56,934 nucleotides of DNA, taken from positions 1-56,934 of the forward strand of contig NZ_QGSY01000173.1 of assembly GCF_003857035.1 (NCBI RefSeq), given 5' to 3'. Every line of letters starts with the position of its first letter. Position 1 is the first letter of the stretch. Of the stretch, positions 27,622 through 37,560 are shown piece by piece. Origin of the DNA: Micromonospora arida (GTDB lineage: Bacteria > Actinomycetota > Actinomycetes > Mycobacteriales > Micromonosporaceae). The notes beneath the pieces are model-generated. The model saw only the letters and a program-made list of their open reading frames with translations. It was not told the origin of the DNA and did not search any database. The position numbers were made by a program, and so were the translations under genes.

Positions 27622-28533
27622 TCATGGAGTTGTGGTGCCTGCCTGGCGTCGCTTGGTGAGCCACCGCATCACGTGCAGTGGGTGCGACGCCGGGTCCGGG
27701 ATCGGGTGGAAGACGTGTTCGACAGCGCCGTCGGCGACGATCAGCGTCAACCGCTCGTAGAGCGTCATGTCGCCCGCGGTGCGGGTCGGCAGCCTCAGCG
27801 CGTCGGCCAGGGTCAGCCTCGGGTCGGGGATCAGCGGGTAGGGCAGCCGCAGTCGGTGCGCGAGTTCCCGCTGGTACCCGGTCGACTGCGCGGACAGGCC
27901 GTACACCCGGGCGGCGCCGGCCGCGCGGAGCTCGGCGTGGTGGTCGCGGAACCAGGCGGCCTGCTCGGTGCTGCCGCGCGCGCCGTGGATCTCCAGCAGC
28001 CCGTTGGGCAGGTCGACACCCGGTCGTCCGGTCAGCGGGTAGACGAAGATGACGCTGCGCCCGGGGCCGAGCGTGCCGAGATGGACCGGGCGGCCGTCGG
28101 TGCCGTAGAAGGACAGCGGTGGCAATCTGACGCCGACCAGCGCGGTGGGGTCGGCCGCTTCGGCGGGACTGCCGGGTACGACCTGGGTCGCGGCGGCGTC
28201 CAGGCGCGCGTCCAGCGCGTCCCGCTGAGCGGTCAACTTGCCGATCCGCTCCTGGAGGTTGGTGATGGTGCTGCGGTACGTGGCGACCGCCGCCGCGCAC
28301 ACGTCGGTGTCGTCGGAACCATCGGCGATCGACTCGACGAACGGGCGGGTCTCCTCGACGGTGAGGCCGAGCGCCATCAGCTCGCGGATCTGCGCCACCA
28401 GCCGCACCGCGATCGGGTCGTACTCGCGGTAGCCGTTGCTCAGCCGCCGGGGTACGACCAGCCCGGCCGACTCGTAGTACCGCAGTGCCCGGACCGTGGT
28501 TCCGGTCCGGCGTGCCAACTCACCCACCCGCAT
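27622..28533 (-). CDS. MerR regulator fused to a cysteine-less peroxiredoxin-like domain
   Basis: This is a 303-residue protein. Residues 1-70 are a MerR DNA-binding domain (VGELARRTGTTVRALRYYE), residues 85-118 the dimer coiled coil. Residues 130-300 follow the AhpC/TSA redoxin fold: FVYPLTGRPG, GLSAQSTGYQRELAHRL, DMTLYERLTLIV. In related peroxiredoxins the loop reads GARGCTxQxCxFRDH; here it is GARGSTEQAAWFRDH, so both expected Cys (residues 188 and 193) are Ser and Ala. The only Cys is C79 in the MerR part. The redoxin part is probably a sensing or dimer module. TAGGGT six bases before the ATG indicates a leaderless start. Confidence 0.85.
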   Translation of the reverse strand: MRVGELARRTGTTVRALRYYESAGLVVPRRLSNGYREYDPIAVRLVAQIRELMALGLTVEETRPFVESIADGSDDTDVCAAAVATYRSTITNLQERIGKLTAQRDALDARLDAAATQVVPGSPAEAADPTALVGVRLPPLSFYGTDGRPVHLGTLGPGRSVIFVYPLTGRPGVDLPNGLLEIHGARGSTEQAAWFRDHHAELRAAGAARVYGLSAQSTGYQRELAHRLRLPYPLIPDPRLTLADALRLPTRTAGDMTLYERLTLIVADGAVEHVFHPIPDPASHPLHVMRWLTKRRQAGTTTP

Positions 28534-28539
28534 CCCGCG

Positions 28540-30339
<1,800 letters not shown>

Positions 30340-30356
30340 GTCGGGGTTGCCTTCCA

Positions 30357-31448
30357 TTACGCGGTCGCGGATTGCGGGGGAGTGAAGAAGCGGCGGCGCG
30401 CCCACAGGGAGACGTAGACGAGCCCGACCAGGACGGGCACCTCGATCAACGGGCCGACGACCCCGGCGAGGGCTTGGCCGGAGGTGACGCCGAAGGTGCC
30501 GATCGCGACGGCGATGGCGAGTTCGAAGTTGTTGCCGGCGGCGGTGAACGCGAGGGTGGTGGTGCGTTGGTAGCCGAGACCGATGGCGCGTCCGAGGGCG
30601 TAGGAGCCGGCCCACATGAGTGCGAAGTACACCAGCAGGGGCAGGGCGATGCGGACGACGTCCAGGGGCCGGCTGGTGATGGCGTCGCCTTGCAGGGCGA
30701 ACAGGATCACGATCGTGAACAGCAGCCCGTAGAGGGCGGCCGGGCCGATGCGGGGCAGGAAGCGGGCCTCGTACCAGGCGCGGCCCTTGGCGCGCTCGCC
30801 GAGGCGGCGGGTGAGGTAGCCGGCGAGCAGTGGGATGCCGAGGAAGATGAGCACGTTGCCGGCGATGTCCCAGGCCGAAACCGTCAGCTCGGCGCCGGAG
30901 AGCCCCAGCCACTGGGGGAGCACGGAGAGGTAGAACCAGCCGAGCAGGCCGAAGGCGACGACCTGGAAGACCGAGTTGAGGGCGACCAGGACGGCGGCAG
31001 CCTCCCGATCACCGCAGGCGAGGTCGTTCCAGATGATGACCATGGCGATACAGCGGGTCAGGCCGACGATGATCAGACCGGTGCGGTACGCGGGTTGGTC
31101 GGCCAGGAAGATCCAGGCCAGGGCGAACATCACGGCGGGGCCGACGAGCCAGTTGAGGACCAGCGAGGAGATCAGCAGCCGGCGGTCCCCGGTGACGGTG
31201 TCGAGCCGGTCGTAGCGGACCTTCGCCAACACCGGGTACATCATGATCAGCAGGCCGGCCGCGATCGGTAGCGAGATCCCGCCGATCTGCACCGCGTCCA
31301 GGACGCTGTTCAACCCGGGGATCAGCCGACCGAGGAGCAGGCCGGCGGCCATCGCCAGCCCGATCCACACGGGTAGGAACTGGTCTAGCAGGGAGAGGCG
31401 GCCGACGACGGAGCTCTCGGCCGGGTCCTTCCGGAGCGTCGTGCTCAT
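30357..31448 (-). CDS. acr3: Arsenite efflux transporter of the ACR3 family
   Basis: This is a 363-residue inner-membrane carrier with ten predicted transmembrane segments. The conserved Cys motif appears in IVGLTRCIAMVIIWNDLACGD, and GNNFELAIAVAIGTFG near segment nine is typical of Acr3. It exports arsenite using the proton-motive force. Its ATG overlaps the arsR stop (ATGA), so regulator and pump are coupled; the downstream arsC overlaps it in turn or starts 17 bases after. Confidence 0.93.
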   Translation of the reverse strand: MSTTLRKDPAESSVVGRLSLLDQFLPVWIGLAMAAGLLLGRLIPGLNSVLDAVQIGGISLPIAAGLLIMMYPVLAKVRYDRLDTVTGDRRLLISSLVLNWLVGPAVMFALAWIFLADQPAYRTGLIIVGLTRCIAMVIIWNDLACGDREAAAVLVALNSVFQVVAFGLLGWFYLSVLPQWLGLSGAELTVSAWDIAGNVLIFLGIPLLAGYLTRRLGERAKGRAWYEARFLPRIGPAALYGLLFTIVILFALQGDAITSRPLDVVRIALPLLVYFALMWAGSYALGRAIGLGYQRTTTLAFTAAGNNFELAIAVAIGTFGVTSGQALAGVVGPLIEVPVLVGLVYVSLWARRRFFTPPQSATA

Positions 31449-31792
31449 GCCGCCGGTGCCACGGTGAGCAGTGCGGCGAGCTGGCGCAGGATGGTCGGCC
31501 GGGCGCGGTAGTAGACCCAGGTGCCCCGGCGTTCGGCGTCGACCAGCCCCGCCTCACGCAGCGTCCTGAGGTGGTGCGAGATGGTCGGTCCGGTCAGGTC
31601 GAACGCGGGGGTCAGGTCGCAGACGCAGATCTCCCCGCTCTCGGCGGAGGCGATCATCGACAGCAGTTGCAGCCGCACCGGGTCGCCGAGGGCCTTGAAC
31701 GCGGGCGCGAGCACCGCCGCTGCCTCGGCCGGCACGCGCCGTTCGGCGAGCGGGGGGCAGCAGACCTCGTCCTGTGCTGCTTGATTCGACAC
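31445..31792 (-). CDS. arsR: ArsR-family arsenic-responsive repressor
   Basis: This is a 115-residue winged-helix repressor. The arsenite site is EICVCDL in the alpha-3 region, the recognition helix is TGPTISHHLRTLREAGL and the wing is RRGTWVYYRA. An extra N-terminal Cys pair (DEVCCPPL) may supply a further ligand. Start is GTG at 31792; no Shine-Dalgarno is clear. It should release its operator when arsenite or antimonite binds. Divergent from the ArsN-like gene. Confidence 0.92.
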   Translation of the reverse strand: MSNQAAQDEVCCPPLAERRVPAEAAAVLAPAFKALGDPVRLQLLSMIASAESGEICVCDLTPAFDLTGPTISHHLRTLREAGLVDAERRGTWVYYRARPTILRQLAALLTVAPAA

Positions 31793-31801
31793 TCGTCTAG
31801 G

Positions 31802-31827
31802 TTGACACTTCTCTAATCAGTGTGCAA
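31802..31827. promoter_or_regulatory. Probable ArsR operator between divergent ars genes
   Basis: TTGACACT and AGTGTGCAA form an inverted repeat (one extra G on the right arm) around nine AT-rich bases. TTGACA is also a perfect -35 for the rightward genes. A 96-base spacer between arsR and the acetyltransferase gene holds it. Confidence 0.5.
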
Positions 31828-31887
31828 CTGTCTGATTCGACGGACGTCGAGACAGTCCTCTGATCTCTTCCGGAAGGCAACCCGCTG

Positions 31888-32385
31888 ATGGCCGACATCA
31901 CCGTGCGCCCCATGACCGACGCCGACGCCGACCGGGTCCTGGCGATCTACCAGGCCGGGCTGGACGCCGGTAACGCCAGCTTCGAGATCACCGCGCCGAC
32001 CTGGGCGACGTTCGACACCACCCGCCTCAGTGCGCACCGCTTCGTGGCCGTCGACAGCGACGGGGAGGTCCTCGGCTGGATCGCCGTCTCGCCGACCTCG
32101 ACCCGCGCGGTCTACGCCGGTGTGGTCGAACACTCCGTCTACGTGGACCTGGCCGCCCAGGGCCGTGGCGTCGCCCGACTGCTGCTGGCCGCGCTGATCG
32201 CCTCGACCGAAGCCGCCGGCATCTGGACCATCCAGTCCGGAGTCTTCCCGGAGAACACGGCCAGCCTCACCCTCCACCAGCGGGCCGGCTTCCGGGTGAT
32301 CGGCGTCCGCGAGCGGGTCGGTCGCCACCACGACCGTTGGCGCGACGTCGTCCTGCTGGAACGTCGCAGCCCCACCGTCAGCTGA
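31888..32385 (+). CDS. GNAT acetyltransferase, ArsN/phosphinothricin type
   Basis: This is a 165-residue N-acetyltransferase. The order VRPMTDADADRVLAIYQAGL, NASFEITAPTWATFD, EHSVYVDLAAQGRGVARLLL (acetyl-CoA loop QGRGVA), SLTLHQRAGFRVIGVRERVG and DRWRDVVLLERR is that of phosphinothricin acetyltransferases. In arsenic islands this type is called ArsN and can acetylate the organoarsenical antibiotic arsinothricin; here the link is the divergent arsR and shared region. GGAAGG precedes the ATG. Forms a unit with the flavoprotein 45 bases downstream. Confidence 0.87.
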   Translation: MADITVRPMTDADADRVLAIYQAGLDAGNASFEITAPTWATFDTTRLSAHRFVAVDSDGEVLGWIAVSPTSTRAVYAGVVEHSVYVDLAAQGRGVARLLLAALIASTEAAGIWTIQSGVFPENTASLTLHQRAGFRVIGVRERVGRHHDRWRDVVLLERRSPTVS

Positions 32386-32430
32386 CCAGCCGTGGCCCGG
32401 CAGACCGGCCACCACACCAAGGAGTCACGG

Positions 32431-33825
32431 ATGAACGCTCTGCACGACCTCCCCATCGTCGTCATCGGCGCCGGTCCGACCGGTCTCGCCGCTGCCGCCC
32501 GCCTGCACGAACACGGGCTGCCCTGCACCGTCCTCGAAGCCGGTGACACCCCGGGTGCCGCCGTCCGGCAGTGGGGGCACGTGCGCGTCTTCTCGCCGTG
32601 GCGTTACAACATCGACCCGGCCGCCCGCCGGCTCCTCGACGAGGCCGGCTGGATCGCCCCCGACCCGGAAGCGCTGCCCACCGGCGCGGAGCTGGTCGAC
32701 GACTACCTCCGGCCCCTCGCGCAGCTGCCACAACTGAAGCCACACGTGCGGTACGGGGCACGCGTCGAGGCGATCAGCCGGCTCGGCCTCGACCGGCTGC
32801 GTACCGCCGGGCGCGACACGGCGCCGTTCCTGGTCCGCCTCGCCGACGGCGACGAGCTGGTCGCCCGCGCCGTCATCGATGCCTCCGGCACCTGGAGCAC
32901 GCCGAACGTCCTCGGCGCGTCCGGTCTGCGCGCGCGAGGGGAGGCCGATGCGGCGGCGTACCTGGAGCACGCGCTGCCGGACGTCCTCGGTGCCGACCGG
33001 GGCCGGTTCGTCGGCCGGCACACCCTCGTGGTCGGCGCCGGTCACTCGGCCGCGAACACCCTGCTGTCCCTGGCGGAGCTGGCCGCCGCCGAGCCCGGCA
33101 CCGAGGTGACCTGGGCCATCAGGGCCACCGCGCCGACGCGTACCTACGGCGGCGGGAACGCCGACGCCCTGCCGGCGCGGGGCGCGCTCGGCGCACGACT
33201 GCGTGCGCACGTCGACGCCGGACGGATCCGGCTGCTCACCGGCTTCTCCGTGCAGGCGCTCACCCCGACGGACGGCCGGGTGAGTGTGGCCCTGCGACAC
33301 GGCGGCGGCAGCGTCGAGTCGATCACCGTCGACCGGGTGGTCGGGGCCACGGGCTTCCGCCCCGACCACAGCATCGCCGCCGAGCTGCGGCTGGACCTCG
33401 ACCCGGTGCTGGGTGCCACCCGTGCCCTGGCCCCGCTGATCGACCCCAACGAGCACTCCTGCGGCACCGTGCCTCCGCACGGCGTGGACGTACTCGCCCA
33501 CCCGGAGCAGGGCTACTACGCCGTGGGCATGAAGTCCTACGGCCGGGCACCGACGTTCCTCATGGCCACCGGCTACGAGCAGGTCCGCTCCGTGGTCGCC
33601 GCGCTGGCCGGAGACTGGGCCGCCGCCCGCGACGTCCAGCTCGACCTGCCCGAAACCGGCGTGTGCAGCAGTGACTCCGCCGTCTCGGCGGGCGGCGACG
33701 ACTGCTGTGAGCCGCAAGCGGCGGGGCGTGGACTGTCGACCGGCATCTCCGGAGGGCTGCTGTCCGCACCGATCAGCCTCATCGCCCTCGACGCCGCGCC
33801 CGCAGGAGGTTGTTGCGCCAGCTGA
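32431..33825 (+). CDS. ArsO-like flavin monooxygenase with cysteine-rich tail
   Basis: This is a 464-residue FAD/NADPH protein. The first Rossmann motif is VVIGAGPTGLAAAARL at the N-terminus, the second LVVGAGHSAANTLLSL in the middle, and VGATGFRPDHS is the late FAD contact. Flavoproteins of this type linked to arsenic genes are called ArsO and depend on NADPH. The last 60 residues are an extension with Cys in TGVCSSDS, DDCCEPQ and the terminal GGCCAS, which could bind arsenite. AAGGAG lies six bases before the ATG. Function as arsenical oxidase or reductase is inferred from context. Confidence 0.82.
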   Translation: MNALHDLPIVVIGAGPTGLAAAARLHEHGLPCTVLEAGDTPGAAVRQWGHVRVFSPWRYNIDPAARRLLDEAGWIAPDPEALPTGAELVDDYLRPLAQLPQLKPHVRYGARVEAISRLGLDRLRTAGRDTAPFLVRLADGDELVARAVIDASGTWSTPNVLGASGLRARGEADAAAYLEHALPDVLGADRGRFVGRHTLVVGAGHSAANTLLSLAELAAAEPGTEVTWAIRATAPTRTYGGGNADALPARGALGARLRAHVDAGRIRLLTGFSVQALTPTDGRVSVALRHGGGSVESITVDRVVGATGFRPDHSIAAELRLDLDPVLGATRALAPLIDPNEHSCGTVPPHGVDVLAHPEQGYYAVGMKSYGRAPTFLMATGYEQVRSVVAALAGDWAAARDVQLDLPETGVCSSDSAVSAGGDDCCEPQAAGRGLSTGISGGLLSAPISLIALDAAPAGGCCAS

Positions 33826-33855
33826 TCAGACAGTTCCCCCGAAGTGAGACCTCCT

Positions 33856-33875
33856 CCGGCCGGGGGCGCGGCCGG
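33856..33875. terminator. Weak hairpin between convergent genes
   Basis: CCGGCC pairs with GGCCGG around an 8-base GC loop, between the ends of the flavoprotein and DksA-like genes. Confidence 0.35.
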
Positions 33876-33907
33876 GCGGACCACCGCCAAGGCGCCGGCA
33901 GGCATCG

Positions 33908-34261
33908 TCACCGTCGGCTGGCACAGGCGACACACGTACGCGCGGACGGGCGGGCGACGAGGCGCTCGGCGGGAATGGGACGGGAGCACCGTTCGCACAC
34001 GCCGTAGCTGCCGTCGTCGACCCGCCGCAGCGCGACGTCCAGTTCGGCCAGGCGTCGGCGGGTGGCGTCCAGGACGGCGGTGAGCTGCGCGCGTTCGAAG
34101 GCGATCGTGCTGCCCTCGGGGTCGTGCTCGTCATCGGCGTTGGACGACCGGGACGCCTCGAAAAGGCTCCGGAGGCCACCGTCCAGGGCGGTGGCCTGGA
34201 TCTCGCTCTGCTCGCGCAGCCGCAGCAACTCCTCGCGGATCGCGCTGGAATCCCTGTTCAT
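33908..34261 (-). CDS. DksA/TraR zinc-finger protein
   Basis: This is a 117-residue protein. The N-terminal 75 residues are a predicted helical hairpin (AFERAQLTAVLDATRRRLAEL), and the C-terminus is a four-Cys zinc finger, GVCERC ... RTCVAC, with the spacer IPAERL typical of the TraR/DksA family. Such proteins reach into the RNA polymerase secondary channel and change promoter choice. On the minus strand TGTGAC, 17 bases and TACTGT give a promoter about 9 bases before the ATG, so the leader is very short. Confidence 0.88.
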   Translation of the reverse strand: MNRDSSAIREELLRLREQSEIQATALDGGLRSLFEASRSSNADDEHDPEGSTIAFERAQLTAVLDATRRRLAELDVALRRVDDGSYGVCERCSRPIPAERLVARPSARTCVACASRR

Positions 34262-34313
34262 GGCCGTTCCACAGTACCTGGGGGATGACGGCAGTCACAT
34301 TACTGGCATTCCG

Positions 34314-34328
34314 AGACGACCGGTCATA
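34314..34328. promoter_or_regulatory. TetR operator copy 1
   Basis: AGACGACCGGTCATA, with the palindromic core GACCGGTC, lies about 50 bases before the TetR gene. A 13-of-15 match occurs at 35036-35050. Confidence 0.5.
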
Positions 34329-34379
34329 TCGTGGTGTCTGTCAGTCAGCGGAAACCCCGGGCGAGAGGAGTGCCACGAG

Positions 34380-34970
34380 ATGCCACGAACGAAGTCGCCG
34401 GCCTCCGCCGGGACCCGGCAACGGTTGTCCGACGCCGCGTTGGACCTGTTCCACCTGCGGGGCTACAACGGGACGAGCGTCCAGGACATCGTCGCCGCGG
34501 CCGGGGCGCCCAAGGGCACCTTCTACAACCACTTCGCCAGCAAGGAGGACCTCGCCCTCGACTCGGTGGCGAGATACTCCGGGGCGATGGGGCTGGAGAT
34601 GCTCGACGAGCAGCAGGGCGGCAGCCCGCTTGAGCGGATCACCGGTCATCTGAGGTACATCACCGGCCTCGGCGACACCATGGGTGACCGTGGATGCCTG
34701 CTCGGGAACTTCGCCACCGAGATCCCGGCGCACAGTGATGTCCTGCGCAACGCCGTCGACGCCGGCTTCGGCCGCTGGGTCGCCGCGCTCGCCGCGGCGA
34801 TCGGGCAAGCGCGGGCTGCTAGTGAACTGCACGGCGACGAACCCGCCACTGATCTCGCCGGCTTCGTCGTCTCCAGCTACGAGGGCGCGGCAGCGCGGGC
34901 GAAGGCATCCGGTGACCCGGCCGCCCTGCGGGAGTTCTTCACGATCACCACGGCCCGGATCCTCACCTGA
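34380..34970 (+). CDS. TetR/AcrR-family regulator
   Basis: This is a 196-residue repressor. Residues 10-58 form the TetR HTH (RLSDAALDLFHLRGYNG, VQDIVAAAGAPKGTFYNHF). The C-terminal part with DRGCLLGNFATEI and FVVSSYEGAAARAKA belongs to the LmrA/YxaF-like (TetR_C) group, often controlling quinone or reactive electrophile detoxification. AGGAG precedes the ATG. It probably represses itself and the DUF1330 gene through the shared operator. Confidence 0.88.
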   Translation: MPRTKSPASAGTRQRLSDAALDLFHLRGYNGTSVQDIVAAAGAPKGTFYNHFASKEDLALDSVARYSGAMGLEMLDEQQGGSPLERITGHLRYITGLGDTMGDRGCLLGNFATEIPAHSDVLRNAVDAGFGRWVAALAAAIGQARAASELHGDEPATDLAGFVVSSYEGAAARAKASGDPAALREFFTITTARILT

Positions 34971-35035
34971 TCCGCGTCCGATCCCAGCGGTAACAGTCCG
35001 CGTCGTTACATCCGACGTGGCGCGTACCCAATCCA

Positions 35036-35050
35036 AGACGACCGGTCGTA
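35036..35050. promoter_or_regulatory. TetR operator copy 2
   Basis: AGACGACCGGTCGTA contains the perfect 12-base palindrome ACGACCGGTCGT (35038-35049), 43 bases before the DUF1330 gene. Confidence 0.55.
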
Positions 35051-35092
35051 CGCCTTCGGCCGGTAAGCGCACCCTGCATTGAGGAGTGAGAC

Positions 35093-35443
35093 ATGAGCAC
35101 CTACCTGATCAATCACCTGCGTATCCCGGGCGGAGTGCCGACCGAGGAGTCCCTGCGTTACCTGGAGCAGGTGCAGGCCACCACCGAGGCGTACGGCGCC
35201 AAGTGGCTCGTCCTGGATGCCCAGGTGCAGGTCCTCGAGGGCAGCTGGCCCGGTTCCGTCGTGCTGATCGAGTTCCCGGACGCGGAGACCGCCATGACCT
35301 GGTACAACTCGCCCGAGTACCAGGCGATCCTGGCGCTACGCGTCGATCACACCATCAACGACCTGGTCCTGGTGGACTCCGTCGGCCCGGACTTCACGGT
35401 GGCCGGTTACGCGCGTCAGATCCGGACCCTGCTCGGCCAGTGA
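35093..35443 (+). CDS. DUF1330-family dimeric alpha-beta barrel protein
   Basis: This is a 116-residue cytoplasmic protein. It starts with a strand YLINHLRIP, then a helix with EESLRYLEQVQATTEAYG, VLEGSWPGSVVLIEFPD and the family signature AMTWYNSPEYQAIL with residues thought to line the ligand pocket. Members form dimers of the ferredoxin-like fold; no firm reaction is known. GAGGAG lies before the ATG. It is the likely target of the upstream TetR regulator. Confidence 0.85.
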   Translation: MSTYLINHLRIPGGVPTEESLRYLEQVQATTEAYGAKWLVLDAQVQVLEGSWPGSVVLIEFPDAETAMTWYNSPEYQAILALRVDHTINDLVLVDSVGPDFTVAGYARQIRTLLGQ

Positions 35444-35469
35444 CCAGCGCTCGCTGACCTGCCGTGCCG

Positions 35470-35505
35470 CGATCCCCGCGCACGCCGCGCCGTGCGCGGG
35501 GATCG
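35470..35505. terminator. Bidirectional hairpin terminator
   Basis: A perfect 15-base stem (CGATCCCCGCGCACG with its complement) and 6-base loop lie between the convergent DUF1330 gene and the diiron gene. The left-strand gene ends at 35507, so the hairpin begins right at its stop codon. Confidence 0.85.
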
Positions 35506-35506
35506 G

Positions 35507-36718
35507 CTACATGAAGTTGCGGGTGTGCAGGGCGGAGAGCGCCGCCGCCTCGTCGGCCCGGAAGCCCAGGCGGACGAGTCGGCGTTGACGGCCCTGATCC
35601 ATCGCGTGTTGCAGAGCCTGCACCCGGTCGAAGCCGGCGGACACGTCGTCCGGATGCCAACCACCCGCCGCGAGCACCACCAGCGCGTCGAAGACGTCCG
35701 CGTTGAGGCCCGCCGTGTCGACCAGCGAGTCGTGACGGCGGTGGATGGCCGCCCGCAGCCGGTCGCGCAGCAGTGGATCCGACTGCGCCTGATGCTCCAG
35801 GTGTGCCATGCCGAACACCACGTGCCGGCGCTCGTCCTGCATGGCGAGCCAACAGATCCGACGGGTCACCGGGTCCGGGGCGAATTCGTGCAGGAACGAC
35901 AGCAGATCGACGAAGCTGCCCTCGCCGAGCACGGAGAGCAGGAACGACGCCAGCGCGAAGTCCGACTCCGCGACGAGGGTGAACAGCGACTGCCGACCGC
36001 CGGCGGACGACGTGCCCATCTCGGCGCCCCGTAGCAGCGCCCGCCGGCTGAAGACCTCCATGTGTCGGGCCTCGTCGGCCATCTGCACGGCGAGAAGCTG
36101 CACGACCTCCCGGAAGTGCGGGTGGATGCGTCCCACGAACCGGGCCGGCACGACGAGGGCTGCCTGCTCGTTCTCGACCAGGTACGTCATCACCTGCACC
36201 ACCGCGGCCTCGACGTCGGCCGGTAGCGCGAACGGGTCGTCCCACGGCACCGCGGTCTGCGGGTCCCACTGTCGGGCGGCAGCCTGCGCGTACAGGTGGG
36301 GGGCGATGTCGGCCCAGACCAGGTCGCGGTCGTCCAGGTCGAACCGGGCCTCCGGACCACCGGCTTCGAGTAGCGCGCCCCGGGCGCCGAGCCCCCACCG
36401 TGCGGGTGGACGGCTGCTGAGCGCCGACGGCAGGGCCGGCCCGGCCCGCTCCGCGCCGAACCAGCGGTCGTCATCCGCCGACCCCCGGACCACCACCGCC
36501 ACCAGCTCGTTCGCCTCGCCCCGATCCGGCCATTCGACCCGGTGGCCCCGGCCACGACACCAGGCGGGCAGGTGTACGCGCAGCGCCGGGTCGCGCCCGG
36601 AGACCGCCAACCGGCCGCCGGGCGGCAACCCGGCCAGGGCGCGCTGCACGAGCAGGTGCGCGCCCCGGCCGAAACCCAGGTCACCCAGGTCGAGCGCGGC
36701 TACCGGTGTCGCGCTCAC
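35507..36718 (-). CDS. TusA-like domain fused to ferritin-like diiron protein
   Basis: This is a 403-residue protein. Residues 8-62 follow the TusA/SirA sulfur-carrier pattern (LDLGD...HLLVQRALAGLPPGGRL, DPALRVHLPAWCRGRGHRV), but the usual CPxP at the start of the first helix is replaced by GFGRGA, so the sulfur-carrying Cys is absent. Residues 165-320 form a ferritin-like helical domain with candidate ligands E184, E216/H219 (MADEARHM), E251 and E296/H299 (MQDERRHV). The GTG start overlaps the stop of the PhnD-like gene. A diiron oxygenase or oxidase is likely; substrate unknown. Confidence 0.75.
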   Translation of the reverse strand: MSATPVAALDLGDLGFGRGAHLLVQRALAGLPPGGRLAVSGRDPALRVHLPAWCRGRGHRVEWPDRGEANELVAVVVRGSADDDRWFGAERAGPALPSALSSRPPARWGLGARGALLEAGGPEARFDLDDRDLVWADIAPHLYAQAAARQWDPQTAVPWDDPFALPADVEAAVVQVMTYLVENEQAALVVPARFVGRIHPHFREVVQLLAVQMADEARHMEVFSRRALLRGAEMGTSSAGGRQSLFTLVAESDFALASFLLSVLGEGSFVDLLSFLHEFAPDPVTRRICWLAMQDERRHVVFGMAHLEHQAQSDPLLRDRLRAAIHRRHDSLVDTAGLNADVFDALVVLAAGGWHPDDVSAGFDRVQALQHAMDQGRQRRLVRLGFRADEAAALSALHTRNFM

Positions 36719-37560
36719 GGCCGGTAGTCCGTGGCCGTCACCCGCCCGTCGGGGGAGTAGAAACCGCTGGTGTCGACCGCGTCGGCAAGGACGTCGTACC
36801 CCGTGGTGCGGCCCTCCCGCCAGGCCGTCAACCCCTCAAGGTCCAGCAGCGGACGCACCTGCGGATCGGCGTACGACATGCCGAGCAGCAGCGTGCCGAA
36901 GAGCCGGACCCCGTCGGACTCCGGTGCGCGGACCGTCATGTTGCAGTGGTCGTAGCGTGCGGTCTGCGCCACGATCCGGGTGCCCTCGGGCGGTAACGTG
37001 CCCTCCTGGACAAATGCCAGATGGTTGGCGTCGATCATGCAGGCGGCGTCGACCTCCCCGGCCACCAGGGCGCGGGCTGCGTCGCGTTCGCCGCCGATGT
37101 GGTCGCCGTGCAGGCCGACACCCACGTCGAAGCGGCGTACGTCGACGGTGACCCCGCGCGCGGCGAGGTGGTCCAGCGGGATAAGAGTCGCCTGTGGACT
37201 GTCGACCGCCCCGACGGCGACCACCCGTCCGGCGAGGTCCGCGAGCTGGCGCACCGGCGAGTCCGCGCGGACCACCACGACCGAGGTGAGGTCCTGGTCG
37301 GTGTCGCGCATGGTGAGCGCGCGTACGGCGGTGCCGTTGGCGGCCGCCAGCCGCTCGGCCCGCAGGTAGGCCAGAGGAGAGTTCCAGGCCGCGTCGATCC
37401 GCCCGGCGATGAGGTCCTCGACCTGTCGCTCGTAGTGCGAGTAGAGGACGAAGTCGAAGTCCAGGTCCCGCCCGCGCAACCAGGTGCGGAAGCCCTCCCA
37501 GATGGTCACCACCTTGGGGTCGTACGCGACAGCCCCCAGCAGGACGGTTGGCGCGGGCAT
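36715..37560 (-). CDS. PhnD-like substrate-binding protein without export signal
   Basis: This is a 281-residue protein of the phosphonate/phosphite-type binding fold. Typical segments are LGAVAYDPKVVTIWEGF, IDAAWNSPLAYLRAE, TSVVVVRADSPVRQLADLAG, and EVDAACMIDANHL. It has no signal peptide or lipobox, and no permease or ATPase genes are adjacent, so it may act in the cytoplasm as an enzyme or ligand carrier. ATG overlaps the TGA of the upstream gene (TGATG), and its stop overlaps the diiron gene start (GTGA). Confidence 0.78.
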   Translation of the reverse strand: MPAPTVLLGAVAYDPKVVTIWEGFRTWLRGRDLDFDFVLYSHYERQVEDLIAGRIDAAWNSPLAYLRAERLAAANGTAVRALTMRDTDQDLTSVVVVRADSPVRQLADLAGRVVAVGAVDSPQATLIPLDHLAARGVTVDVRRFDVGVGLHGDHIGGERDAARALVAGEVDAACMIDANHLAFVQEGTLPPEGTRIVAQTARYDHCNMTVRAPESDGVRLFGTLLLGMSYADPQVRPLLDLEGLTAWREGRTTGYDVLADAVDTSGFYSPDGRVTATDYRP

